Assembly (NCBI GenBank): GCA_004298435.1
Contig: SCSF01000013.1
Span: 1 to 33,923 of the forward strand
Direction: 5' to 3'
Length of the DNA: 33,923 nucleotides
DNA from: Beijerinckiaceae bacterium
GTDB lineage: Bacteria > Pseudomonadota > Alphaproteobacteria > Rhizobiales > Beijerinckiaceae
Positions 7,647-15,945 of the stretch are shown one piece after another. Each line of letters begins with the position of its first letter. Position 1 is the first letter of the stretch. The translations under genes were made by a program, and so were the position numbers. The notes below the pieces were generated by a model, which saw only the letters and a list, made by a program, of their open reading frames with translations, was not told where the DNA came from and searched no databases.

Positions 7647-10598
7647 TCACCCAACCATTCGACTGAAGACAGATTTCACCCGGCTGCGCGCCTCGGCAAC
7701 GTCGAGCAGAAGCCGGTTGAGATCGGGCAATCCTGCCGACTTCGCCAGCCTTCTTGCGACGGCGCTGTTCAAAGGCTTCATAACGTTTTCGGCATCGACG
7801 AGCGTATAAAGAATCTGGAGGACATCGCCGTAAAGGCGCCGCGCCGCGAGCAGCACCGCGGCCATCTCCGAAGCGATGTAACCGGCCTCGTCCGCTATCG
7901 TGAGCATGAATGCCGGGCTCGTAACCAGCAGGCGGCGATCCTCATGCGCGTGCGCAAGGCAAAGATATTGTGCGACGAAATCGATATCAACGAGGCCGCC
8001 CTCGGCATATTTGAGATCGAACGGGCCGCGCGAGCTTTTCTCCTGCGCAATGAGTCGCCGCATTTCAGCAATGTCATCGCGTAATGTTGCGACAGGCGCG
8101 CGCGCGAGGATAGCGCAGCGCTCCGTCTCGACGTCCGCTGCAAGCGACGGATCGCCGGCAATGACGCGCGCGCGTGAAAGCGCCATATGTTCCCAGCTTT
8201 CCGCCTCTTTCGACTGATAGGTGGAAAAACTCGAAAACTGCGTGGCAACCGGCCCTTTGCGCCCGGAAGGGCGCAGCCGCATATCGACCTCGTAAAGACG
8301 GCCGCAGCGCGTCGCGACGGTCAGGGAAGAGATCAACCGCTGCGTCACGCGCGTATAATAGGTCAGCGCATCGAGCGCCTGCGGCCCATCCGAGGCGGGA
8401 CGATCGGCATCGAAATCATAGATCAGCACCAGATCGAGGTCGGATGCAGCCGTCATCTCGCACGAGCCAAGCTTGCCGAGGCCGAGGATGATGCAACGCC
8501 CGCCTGGAACGCGCCCGTGCTTTTCCGCAAACGTCTCCAGAACATGCGCGAGTGCGGCATCGACCACGCTTTCAGCCAGGGCGGTATAGGCTGAACCGGC
8601 AGCTTCCGGCGCGACGAGATCGGCCAGAAGCCGCGTGCCGATCAGGAAAGATTCTTCCTGTGCGAAATCACGCAGCAGATCGAGAAAATCTTCGGTATTC
8701 GTATGCGTCGCCAGTTGCGCATCAAGTCTCGCCTTTAATGCGGGCACATCGAGTTGTGCAGAGAGGCGCGTGGCATCCATGGCTGCATCGAGAACATGCG
8801 GGCGGCGGACCACCATTTCCGCAAGGCGCGGCGCGCTGCCGAGAATACTTGCGAAAAGCTCACGCAGATGCACATTGGATTTGAGGATCGCCAGTAATTC
8901 GGCGACCGCTTTCATGCGCCCGAGCGCCGAGTCGAAAGCCGCCAACGCCATGTCGGGATCAGCGGTTTGCGCAAAAGCTTGCAGCAGCGCCGGCGCGAAC
9001 TCGGTTAAAATCTCTCGCGCACGTTCCGAGCGCATGGCGGCATGCCGGCCGAAATGCCAGCCGCGAATTGTCTCGGCGGCCAACGCCGACCGAGCAAAGC
9101 CAAGCCGCGACAGAGTTTCCAGCGTTTCCGGATCATCGGCCACGCCGGTAAAGACGAGATTGCCAATATCGGACGAAAGCACCGGCGCGCTTTCGAAAAG
9201 CGAAGCGTAATGCTCGGCAACACACGTCAGATGAAAAATGAAAATCTCCGAAAACGAAGCAAGATTTGCATAGCCGCAAAAAGCCGCGAAGCAGGTCAGT
9301 TCCGTTTCGTCTTTTGGCAGACGCTGCGTCTGCTCATCGGCGATCATTTGCAGGCGGTGTTCGATTTCCCGCAAGAAGAGATAGGCGGCTGTGAGGTCGG
9401 AACAAGCCACCTCGGAGACGAGACCTTCGCGCGCCAGTTCCGCCAGCATAGCGAGAGTCATGGATCCGCGCAGTTCGGTCTTCTTGCCGCCGTAGATCAA
9501 CTGCTGCGTCTGGACGAAAAACTCGATCTCGCGAATGCCGCCGCGGCCCAATTTGACGTCGTGGCCGGCGACCGTCACATCGGCATGGCCGCGCACGGCA
9601 TGGATCTGGCGCTTCATCGCATGAATGTCGGTCACCGCCGCGTAATCGAGGTATTTGCGCCAGATGAAGGGCCTGAGCTGTTGCAAAAATTCCGCGCCGA
9701 GTTGCAGATCACCGGCAATCGGACGCGCCTTGATAAGCGCGGCGCGCTCCCAGTTCTGCCCATAGAGCTCATAATAGGAGAACGCTGCCGACAGAGAGAT
9801 TGCGATCGCGGTCGAACCCGGATCAGGCCGCAGGCGCAGATCGACGCGCAGCACATATCCGTCGGCGGTGCGCTCCTGAAGGATTTTAACGAAATGGCGC
9901 GTCAGCCTCACGAAGAAGGTCGCTGCCTCGGCATGTCCCGCTAAAAGCGAGCTCTCGTGGTCGAAGAGAACGATGAGATCGGTGTCGCTCGAATAATTGA
10001 GCTCCCCTGCCCCATGCTTGCCGAGCGCCAGCACGACGACGCCGCAGCCTTCTTCCGGGTTCGCCGCATCCGCGCAGACGAGATGCTTGCTCGCGATCGC
10101 CTGCCGCAAGGCAAAGCGCAGAGCCGATCGCACGAAAACGTCCGCAGCCGCCGTCAAGGCCGCCATGACATTCTGTGCTGTCCACACGCCGCCAAGATCG
10201 GCCATCGCAACAAGCAGAGCGACTTCCTGCTTGGCGCGCCGCAGAAGTCGCATGACCTCAGCATCGGTCTGGGCGGCATCGCAGGCAAAGGCGAGCGTTG
10301 CGAGGCACTTGGCAAGCCCCGCCTTCGGCGGCGTTTCAAGCAGACGCCGCAGACGCTCACGGTCGGAGCGGATCAACTGCCAGAGGTAAGATGAATGCGC
10401 AGCAATGCCGAGAAGCAGCGGTTTGACCCTGCCATCCGAAAGATCGTCCGCGTCTTCAGGCGCGTCTGTCAGAAGATCGTCGAAGCGCGCCTGCGCTTGA
10501 GCGGCATCGCCGGCCAATGGCGCATCCGAGATCAGGTCGCGCAAGGCGACCGCCGGCTCTTCCGGAATTTCGGACAGTTTGGGCAAGACAACGTTCAA
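7647..10598 (-). CDS. glnE: Bifunctional glutamine synthetase adenylyltransferase/deadenylylase
   Basis: 983 residues, close to the usual GlnE length. Two nucleotidyltransferase domains are visible: the N-terminal de-adenylylase with ALGKHGAGELNYSSDTDLIVL (about 191-211, metal-binding Asp pair in the DTD motif) and the C-terminal adenylylase with GLGKLGSCEMTAASDLDLVL (about 706-725, DLD motif), each followed by the helical domain characteristic of the family. The enzyme switches glutamine synthetase off and on by AMP attachment, in response to PII protein and glutamine, in the cytoplasm. The start is TTG at 10596-10598: its TTGA overlaps the TGA stop of the upstream kinase by 4 nt, and GGAG lies 7 nt before it, so it is probably translationally coupled. 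No Met codon occurs near the N-terminus as an alternative. Confidence 0.95.
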   Translation of the reverse strand: MNVVLPKLSEIPEEPAVALRDLISDAPLAGDAAQAQARFDDLLTDAPEDADDLSDGRVKPLLLGIAAHSSYLWQLIRSDRERLRRLLETPPKAGLAKCLATLAFACDAAQTDAEVMRLLRRAKQEVALLVAMADLGGVWTAQNVMAALTAAADVFVRSALRFALRQAIASKHLVCADAANPEEGCGVVVLALGKHGAGELNYSSDTDLIVLFDHESSLLAGHAEAATFFVRLTRHFVKILQERTADGYVLRVDLRLRPDPGSTAIAISLSAAFSYYELYGQNWERAALIKARPIAGDLQLGAEFLQQLRPFIWRKYLDYAAVTDIHAMKRQIHAVRGHADVTVAGHDVKLGRGGIREIEFFVQTQQLIYGGKKTELRGSMTLAMLAELAREGLVSEVACSDLTAAYLFLREIEHRLQMIADEQTQRLPKDETELTCFAAFCGYANLASFSEIFIFHLTCVAEHYASLFESAPVLSSDIGNLVFTGVADDPETLETLSRLGFARSALAAETIRGWHFGRHAAMRSERAREILTEFAPALLQAFAQTADPDMALAAFDSALGRMKAVAELLAILKSNVHLRELFASILGSAPRLAEMVVRRPHVLDAAMDATRLSAQLDVPALKARLDAQLATHTNTEDFLDLLRDFAQEESFLIGTRLLADLVAPEAAGSAYTALAESVVDAALAHVLETFAEKHGRVPGGRCIILGLGKLGSCEMTAASDLDLVLIYDFDADRPASDGPQALDALTYYTRVTQRLISSLTVATRCGRLYEVDMRLRPSGRKGPVATQFSSFSTYQSKEAESWEHMALSRARVIAGDPSLAADVETERCAILARAPVATLRDDIAEMRRLIAQEKSSRGPFDLKYAEGGLVDIDFVAQYLCLAHAHEDRRLLVTSPAFMLTIADEAGYIASEMAAVLLAARRLYGDVLQILYTLVDAENVMKPLNSAVARRLAKSAGLPDLNRLLLDVAEARSRVKSVFSRMVG

Positions 10599-12070
10599 GC
10601 GGCCGCTCCGGTTTGCGTCTGTGACATAAGCGGCGCAAGAAGCGGCGGTGTGCGCGCGGATGCGGGCAGAACGAGCGTCACTCGCAGGCCGGGCTCGTTG
10701 TCCTCGATCAGCAATTTCCCGTTGTGCAGGCGCGCCACTGCCGCAGCGAGCGCGAGCCCGAGGCCGGAACCTGGACGCGAACGCGAGTTTTCAAGCCGTA
10801 CAAAACGATCAAGCACGCGCGCGCGATCTTCGGCGGCAATGCCGGGGCCGCGATCGGCAACGCTGATCTCCACAAAGGGGCCATGCCGTTTTGCGGAGAG
10901 AAACAGCGGCATCGGCTCTTGAGCCGGCTTCGCATCGTCGCCTTCACCTTCCGCAGGCTGCGGGGGCGCCCCGTAATTCAGCGCATTATCGACGAGATTG
11001 GCCAGAGCCTGGCCGATAAGCTCGCGGCTGCCAAGCAAGGTAAGACCCGAGTCGACATCGAGCGAAAAGGCCATGCCGCGATCCTCCGCCAGAGGCTCAT
11101 AAAGTTCAGACACATCGCGCGCCACGCCGGCTGCATCGAATTCCACCATGCCATCGATGCCGGTGCCCGCCTCCGCCCGTGCGATCATAAGCAATGCGTT
11201 GAAGACGCGGATCAGGCCATCCGATTCCTCGATGACCTTTTCCAATGCGCAGCGATAATCTTCCGCAGTCTTCGCGGAATGAAGCGCCTGCTCGGCGCGG
11301 CTGCGCAAACGGGTCAGAGGCGTGCGCAGATCATGCGCCAGATTGTCGGACACCTCTTTCAGGCCCGTCATCAAAACTTCGGTGCGATCGAGCATTGAGT
11401 TCAGATTATGCACCAGACGGTCGAGTTCGTCGCCAGTGCCGGCAAGCGGCAGACGGCCGGACAACCCGCTTGATACAATGTTTTGCGCCTGCGCATTGAT
11501 CTTGTCGACACGATGCAGAACCCGCCGCGCCGCCCATAAGCCACCGATCGTGCCGATGATCACCAGCCATATGAGCGAGGTGACGAGCGCGCCGGCAAGA
11601 ATATGCCGCAGCCGCACGCCTTCTTCGATGTCGTGCCCGACAAGCAGGCGGAAGCCGCCTTGCAGAGCGAAGATGCGCGCCAGCGCGCGATGATGCGCGG
11701 AGATATCGCCTTTGCGCAGATAATCAGTTTCGACGAGACCCGGATGATCCAGAACGCCAGGCGGCAGACTTACGATATTGCCAACGAGGGGCTCGCCGGC
11801 ATGGGTCGTCAGCAGATAGAGATCGGCGCCCGGTTGACGAATGCGGCGCTGAATCGTCTGCACAAGCTGGTTGACGCCGCCTTCCTGGTATTGCTCGGCG
11901 AGGCCGGTTATGTCCGCGTTGACGGTCTGGGCAGTCTGCTCATCGATCAACTGCTTGACGTTCCAGCCGACGCGGCCAAGCACAAGCCCCGCGCCTATGG
12001 CCGACAGGCAGAGATAAACGACCGTGATCTTGAAGGCGGTCGTCCGGAAAAGCTTACCGAGAGCCGTCAC
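10595..12070 (-). CDS. Two-component sensor histidine kinase (HAMP) of the degP-glnE cluster
   Basis: 491 residues. Membrane spans at about 14-34 and 158-180 enclose a periplasmic sensor of about 120 residues, followed by a HAMP linker (about 180-232) and a HisKA domain with His246 in NLAHDLRTPLTRLRSRAEQAL. The ATPase boxes are LANLVDNALNYG, VADRGPGI and GSGLGLALAAAV. It pairs with the response regulator whose 3' end it overlaps by 17 nt. The start is GTG at 12068-12070, within the regulator's last codons, so it is coupled to it. In rhizobia an equivalent pair lies between degP and glnE; its signal is not something I can name. The periplasmic sensor and neighbouring degP suggest envelope stress, as an inference. 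Confidence 0.9.
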   Translation of the reverse strand: MTALGKLFRTTAFKITVVYLCLSAIGAGLVLGRVGWNVKQLIDEQTAQTVNADITGLAEQYQEGGVNQLVQTIQRRIRQPGADLYLLTTHAGEPLVGNIVSLPPGVLDHPGLVETDYLRKGDISAHHRALARIFALQGGFRLLVGHDIEEGVRLRHILAGALVTSLIWLVIIGTIGGLWAARRVLHRVDKINAQAQNIVSSGLSGRLPLAGTGDELDRLVHNLNSMLDRTEVLMTGLKEVSDNLAHDLRTPLTRLRSRAEQALHSAKTAEDYRCALEKVIEESDGLIRVFNALLMIARAEAGTGIDGMVEFDAAGVARDVSELYEPLAEDRGMAFSLDVDSGLTLLGSRELIGQALANLVDNALNYGAPPQPAEGEGDDAKPAQEPMPLFLSAKRHGPFVEISVADRGPGIAAEDRARVLDRFVRLENSRSRPGSGLGLALAAAVARLHNGKLLIEDNEPGLRVTLVLPASARTPPLLAPLMSQTQTGAAA

Positions 12071-12746
12071 GAATCATATATCCAGCACCACGCACCGTTT
12101 GCAGGAGCGGTGGATCGAAGCCCTTGTCGATCTTCGATCGCAATCGCGAAATATGGACATCGATCACATTGGTCTGCGGATCGAAGTGATAATCCCAGAC
12201 ATTTTCCAGCAACATCGTCCGCGTGACAACCTGCCCGGCATGTTTCATCAAATATTCGAGCAGCCGGAATTCGCGCGGTTGCAGGGTAATTTCCTTGCCG
12301 TTGCGCGTCAGCTTGTGCGACAGCCGGTCAAGCTCGAGCCCGCCGACCTTATAGACCGTCTCATCCGTGGCGTTTGAGGATTTGCGCCTGGCCAGAATTT
12401 CGACGCGCGCCAGAAGCTCGGCAAACGCATATGGTTTCGTCAGATAATCATCGCCGCCAGCCCGCAGACCCTTCACCCGGTCATCGACCTGGCCGAGGGC
12501 CGACAAGATCAGGACGGGAGTTTCAATCTTCTGCACCCTGAGACCGCCGATCAGTGACAACCCGTCAAGCTTCGGCAGCATGCGATCGACGATCAGAACA
12601 TCATAGTCTTCGTCACGGGCCTTGGCGTAGCCTTCGACGCCATCCAGCGCGTATTCGGCCACATGACCGGCCTCGCGGAATGCCTTGACGAGGTAAAGCG
12701 CCGCTTCCGAATCATCTTCGATAATGAGAATGCGCATGGATGACAT
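12054..12746 (-). CDS. OmpR/PhoB-family response regulator
   Basis: 230 residues: a receiver domain with acidic pocket E10-D11-D12, phospho-acceptor Asp54 in VLIVDRMLPKLDG and Lys104 in YLTKPY, then a winged-helix DNA-binding domain (about 130-227) ending in the conserved LLQTVRGAGYMI. It is the partner of the overlapping kinase gene. Two ATGs are possible, 12746 (MSSMRIL) and 12737 (MRIL); neither has a strong ribosome binding site, with only GGGAT about 8 nt before the first. It starts 15 nt beyond the U-run of a strong terminator that follows degP, so its own promoter must lie within or before that hairpin, or it is fed by read-through from degP. Confidence 0.92.
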   Translation of the reverse strand: MSSMRILIIEDDSEAALYLVKAFREAGHVAEYALDGVEGYAKARDEDYDVLIVDRMLPKLDGLSLIGGLRVQKIETPVLILSALGQVDDRVKGLRAGGDDYLTKPYAFAELLARVEILARRKSSNATDETVYKVGGLELDRLSHKLTRNGKEITLQPREFRLLEYLMKHAGQVVTRTMLLENVWDYHFDPQTNVIDVHISRLRSKIDKGFDPPLLQTVRGAGYMIRDGSR

Positions 12747-12761
12747 ATAGGCAATCCCATG

Positions 12762-12798
12762 AAAAAACGGCAGGCCGGATTTGGTTCCAGGCCTGCCG
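12762..12798 (-). terminator. Intrinsic terminator after degP, just ahead of the response regulator
   Basis: Read on the minus strand: a 9-bp perfect stem (cggcaggcc / ggcctgccg, arms 12790-12798 and 12768-12776) with a 13-nt loop, followed directly by six T residues (12767-12762). This is a textbook factor-independent terminator for degP. Only 15 nt separate its last T from the start codon of the next gene. Confidence 0.88.
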
Positions 12799-12809
12799 CC
12801 TCCTTAAGT

Positions 12810-12838
12810 CCGGCGCCGCGAGGGGGAGGCGGCGCCGG
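12810..12838 (-). promoter_or_regulatory. Second GC-rich hairpin in the degP-response regulator gap
   Basis: A 10-bp perfect stem of very high GC (ccggcgccgc / gcggcgccgg, arms 12810-12819 and 12829-12838) with a 9-nt loop, located 11 nt before the terminator hairpin on the minus strand. It has no T-run of its own. An AAGGAGG sequence (12805-12799, minus strand) lies between the two hairpins but no start codon follows at a useful distance. It could strengthen termination, protect the degP 3' end, or form part of an attenuator. Confidence 0.55.
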
Positions 12839-12897
12839 TTCAGCGGCTCAGGACGAAAAACACGCCCCAGGGCACGGCCGCTGGAGGAGCCAAATCA

Positions 12898-14457
12898 TCA
12901 GCCTTTCGGATTGACGGCGAGCGCGACGTAATGCGTGTCGTCGCCATTCTTGACGCGGAGCAGGACGGCTTTGCGGCCCTCCTTTTTCGCCTCGCTGATG
13001 ATATGCGAGAGCTGCGACGGCTCGCTGATCGTCTTCCCGCCAGCTTCGAGGATCACGTCGCCGACTTTCAGGCCCTTTTGAGCCGCTGAGCCGTCGGGGT
13101 CGATCTCGGTAACGATGACGCCGAGCTTGCCTGAGCCGGGAACCTCGCTCGCCGGGGCCAGGGCCAGACCGAAGTTCGAAAGCGGAGTGCCGCCCGAATC
13201 CGACCCGAAGTCAGCCTTAACCGTCTTGTCGTTAGGCAGGGTCCCGAGCGTCATCGACAGGTTCTTCTCGGATCCATTGCGCCAGATCTCGATATTAGCC
13301 TTGGCGTTTGGCCCGAGCGCAGCGATCTTACGGGCAAGCTCACGTGGGCCGTCGACCTGCTGACCATTGACGTCCTCGATAACGTCACCCGATTTGATGC
13401 CAGCGGCCTTCGCCGGTCCGTTCGGTTGCACCTCGGCGACAAGCGCGCCCTTCGTCGATTTCAGATTCATGCTGTCGGCGATGTCCGGCGTCACCGGCTG
13501 AATCTCAACGCCAATCCAGCCGCGCGTGACCTTGCCGTGATCTTTCAACGCCGCGACGACGCTCTGGACCACATCGGACGGAATGGCGAAGCCGATGCCG
13601 ACGCTGCCGCCCGACGGCGAGTAAATCGCCGTGTTGACACCCACAACCTGACCTGCGGTGTTGAACGTCGGACCGCCGGAATTGCCGCGGTTCACCGGCG
13701 CATCAATCTGGATGAAGTCATCATACGGTCCCGCGCCAATGTCGCGTCCACGGGCCGAAACGATACCCGCAGTCACCGTGCCGCCGAGGCCGAACGGATT
13801 GCCGACGGCCAGAACCCAGTCGCCCACGCGCGGCGCCTTCGGCGCAAACTGCACATAAGGATAGTTCGAGCCGGTCTTCACCTTCAGAAGTGCAAGATCG
13901 GTCTTTTTGTCCGTACCGATGACCTTGGCAGGAAGAATCTTGCCGTCGTCCATCACGATTTTCACATCAGTCGCATGCTCGACAACGTGATTGTTCGTGA
14001 CGATGTAGCCATCCGGTGAAATGAAGAAGCCGGAACCCTGCGCCATCGTGATATGCGGATGGCCTTCACGGAATTCGAAGGGCATCTGGCCGCCGAATCG
14101 TTTGAAGAAGCGATAAAGCGGGCTGTTGTGCGGGATATCCGGCATATCCGAAGTTTTGGCTTCATCACTCGTGTCGTCGACCTTCACCTTGATCGAGACG
14201 ACCGCGTTTTTGACGCGGCTGACGATGTCGGCGAAGCCGGCCGGCGCCTGCACCGGGGTCTGCGCCTGAGCTTCCGCTTGCGCCGGCGAGGTGAAGCTCA
14301 CATGCGGCAACTGAATGTTGCCGGCATAAGCGCCACCCAGAGCCAGAGCCGCAGCGCCGCCAAGAAGAACGGAACGGAATTTGAAGCGCCGGCCTGAGCT
14401 GGACGGCGCCTGAGGCTCCTGCGGATTATCGCGGTGGGGCGGAAGCAGTAATGCCAT
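12898..14457 (-). CDS. degP: Periplasmic serine protease/chaperone DegP (HtrA, Do family)
   Basis: 519 residues from the chosen start. An N-terminal hydrophobic segment (SVLLGGAAALALGGAYA) acts as signal or anchor; then a trypsin-like domain with catalytic His157 (TNNHVVEH), Asp187 (KKTDLALLKV) and Ser260 (NRGNSGGPTF), and two PDZ domains (about 285-380 and 400-510; the second contains DPDGSAAQKGLKVGDVI). It degrades or refolds damaged periplasmic proteins. ATG 14457 is preferred to ATG 14472 because GGAGA lies about 8 nt before it, while the upstream ATG has no site. It follows the cytochrome c maturation genes in the same direction, as in rhizobia, but here a transferase gene on the other strand intervenes, so it needs its own promoter. 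A terminator follows it. Confidence 0.94.
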   Translation of the reverse strand: MALLLPPHRDNPQEPQAPSSSGRRFKFRSVLLGGAAALALGGAYAGNIQLPHVSFTSPAQAEAQAQTPVQAPAGFADIVSRVKNAVVSIKVKVDDTSDEAKTSDMPDIPHNSPLYRFFKRFGGQMPFEFREGHPHITMAQGSGFFISPDGYIVTNNHVVEHATDVKIVMDDGKILPAKVIGTDKKTDLALLKVKTGSNYPYVQFAPKAPRVGDWVLAVGNPFGLGGTVTAGIVSARGRDIGAGPYDDFIQIDAPVNRGNSGGPTFNTAGQVVGVNTAIYSPSGGSVGIGFAIPSDVVQSVVAALKDHGKVTRGWIGVEIQPVTPDIADSMNLKSTKGALVAEVQPNGPAKAAGIKSGDVIEDVNGQQVDGPRELARKIAALGPNAKANIEIWRNGSEKNLSMTLGTLPNDKTVKADFGSDSGGTPLSNFGLALAPASEVPGSGKLGVIVTEIDPDGSAAQKGLKVGDVILEAGGKTISEPSQLSHIISEAKKEGRKAVLLRVKNGDDTHYVALAVNPKG

Positions 14458-14507
14458 TGGATCAGTCTCCATCTACAGGGGGGAATGTGCGGTCGTGACG
14501 AGAACCT

Positions 14508-14531
14508 GCCAACGCTGACGTCAGCATTGGC
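14508..14531. promoter_or_regulatory. 24-bp near-perfect palindrome upstream of degP
   Basis: A perfect 12-bp core gctgacgtcagc (14514-14525) is extended on both sides by gccaa / ttggc with one mismatched pair, giving a 24-bp palindrome about 50 nt upstream of the degP start. Its symmetry without a loop suggests a binding site for a dimeric regulator rather than an RNA hairpin. The regulator is unknown. Confidence 0.45.
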
Positions 14532-14656
14532 TGGGCGTCTGGCGCAGATTTGAATCTCATAGGGGGGTAAACTGGCGCGGTGTGGCTTACATCGCCATTT
14601 CGGCGGGATGAAAATTTCGTAAGGTACCGGCCGGCATGCCATGAAGGATCGATTGA

Positions 14657-15325
14657 ATGCAGAATGACGGTGGCAAGATCACTCTTTTCCATTCTCCTAA
14701 TGCGCGGTCTTCGGCCGCCATGATCCTTCTCGAAGAGCTTGGCGCTCCCTACGAACTGCATATTCTCAACATGAAGGCCGGAGAGCAGCGCGAAGCCCCC
14801 TATCTCGCGGTCAATCCGATGGGCAAGGTGCCGGCGATCAAGCACGGTTCCGCAGTCGTCACCGAGCAGGTCGCCATCTTCATCTATCTCGCGGATCTTT
14901 TTCCTGACGCTGGTCTCGCGCCATCGATCAGCGATCCGCAGCGCGGCCCCTATCTGCGGTGGCTCGTCTTCTATGGGAGCTGCTTCGAGCCGGCCGTCGT
15001 CGACCGCGCCATGCAAAGAGAACCTGGCAGGCCTTCGACCATGCCTTACGGTGATTTCGAGACCATGTTCGGCACGCTCGCGAAGCAAATCGAGCAAGGC
15101 CCCTATTTTCTCGGAGAACGCTTTTCGGCAGCCGACATTCTGTGGGGCTATGCGCTTAAATTGATGACGCAGTGGAAACTCGTGCCAGAACTGCCTGTAA
15201 TTACAGCCTATGTCGAACGCGTCACCTCAAGGCCATCCTTTGAGCGCGTGAAGGCAAGGGATGCGGAAATCGAGGCGACGCAGGCGGATCGCCCCTCTCC
15301 CCGCGCGCGGGGAGAGGTTGGGTGA
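14657..15325 (+). CDS. Glutathione S-transferase family protein
   Basis: 222 residues with the two-domain GST fold: a thioredoxin-like N-terminal domain with SPNARSSAAMILLEEL at the start of helix 1, NPMGKVPA carrying the cis-proline (about 54-61) and TEQVAIFIYLADLFP with the glutathione-contacting Glu (about 70-84), then a helical C-terminal domain with FSAADILWGYAL. Probable role: glutathione conjugation or reduction of electrophiles; the substrate is not evident. ATG 14657 has AAGGA 9 nt upstream. The last ten residues (PSPRARGEVG) and the stop codon are encoded by a REP-like palindrome, so the original C-terminus may have been replaced. It lies on the opposite strand inside a block otherwise read in one direction. 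Confidence 0.9.
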   Translation: MQNDGGKITLFHSPNARSSAAMILLEELGAPYELHILNMKAGEQREAPYLAVNPMGKVPAIKHGSAVVTEQVAIFIYLADLFPDAGLAPSISDPQRGPYLRWLVFYGSCFEPAVVDRAMQREPGRPSTMPYGDFETMFGTLAKQIEQGPYFLGERFSAADILWGYALKLMTQWKLVPELPVITAYVERVTSRPSFERVKARDAEIEATQADRPSPRARGEVG

Positions 15326-15438
15326 GGGGCTTGGTGACTGGCCACATCGTGAATTGGATTTATGCCGCCAGATGACGATAGAGTCTGGAGCAAATCTCCT
15401 GGCCCCTCACCTTACCTCTCCCCGCGCGCGGGGAGAGG
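15294..15438. repeat. Inverted pair of REP-like palindromes between the GST gene and ccmH
   Basis: Two 37-bp units in inverse orientation, 15294-15330 and 15402-15438, differing at about two positions. Each contains a perfect 24-bp palindrome (cctctccccgcg and its complement; 15294-15317 and 15415-15438) joined to an arm of the gggtgaggggc type facing inward. Same family as the pair at 7494-7638. They lie where the transferase and ccmH genes converge. Unit 1 overlaps the transferase C-terminus; unit 2 ends 27 nt from the ccmH stop. Confidence 0.88.
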
Positions 15439-15465
15439 AGCGGCAGACATTGGCGCTTCTACTTC

Positions 15466-15945
15466 CTATCCCTCTTCGGTCCCGACAAGCTCCGCAAGTC
15501 TCGCTTCTTCCGTTGCACCCAGGGAAGCCGGCTTGCGCATCGGCCTGCGGCGGCGCACCGCCATGATAATCGCGCCGCTGCCAAGGACCAGCAGCAGAAC
15601 CGGTGTTCCCCAGAGCAGCAGCGTGTCCGCTTTGAATGGCGGCTTCAGGAGAATGAAGTCGCCATAGCGCGAGACGAGAAAGGCCTTGATCTGCGCGTTG
15701 CTCTCGCCCGCCTTGATGCGTTGCCGGATGAGAACCCGAAAGTCATGCGCAAGCTGTGCCTGGGAATCCTCGATCGATTCACCCTGGCAGACAAGACAGC
15801 GCAACTGTTGCGACAACGTCCTTGCGCGCGCCTCGAGCTTCGGATCCTTCAGCATTTCGCCGGGCTCAACGGCGAAAGCAAGGCTTGGCATCACCGCGAA
15901 AAACAGGACAGCGGCGAGCGCGAGAAACTTCCTGCCCATGATCAT
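15466..15945 (-). CDS. ccmH: Cytochrome c maturation protein CcmH (CycL)
   Basis: 159 residues: a signal peptide (about 1-26, ending AFA), then the CcmH domain with the redox pair Cys50-Cys53 in LRCLVCQGESIEDSQAQLAHDFR, and RYGDFILLKPP, followed by a C-terminal membrane span (about 108-128) and a charged cytoplasmic tail. CcmH reduces or holds the apocytochrome CXXCH cysteines for the heme lyase CcmF. The frame is open far upstream, but the start is set at ATG 15945 because its ATGA overlaps the ccmF stop by 4 nt; ATG 15939 is the alternative. This is the short form without the CcmI-like TPR part, which is a separate gene here. Confidence 0.93.
   Translation of the reverse strand: MIMGRKFLALAAVLFFAVMPSLAFAVEPGEMLKDPKLEARARTLSQQLRCLVCQGESIEDSQAQLAHDFRVLIRQRIKAGESNAQIKAFLVSRYGDFILLKPPFKADTLLLWGTPVLLLVLGSGAIIMAVRRRRPMRKPASLGATEEARLAELVGTEEG

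Noticed and set aside
9042-9944. 300-codon plus-strand frame inside glnE
   Set aside because: Antisense shadow of glnE, explained by GC-rich codon use.
12799-12805. AAGGAGG on the minus strand between the two hairpins after degP
   Set aside because: No start codon follows at a normal distance, so it is not a usable ribosome binding site for a gene I can see.
14550-14570. Heat-shock sigma factor-like -10 element (cccccctatgag on the minus strand) before degP
   Set aside because: No acceptable -35 CTTG at the right distance, so I did not annotate it.
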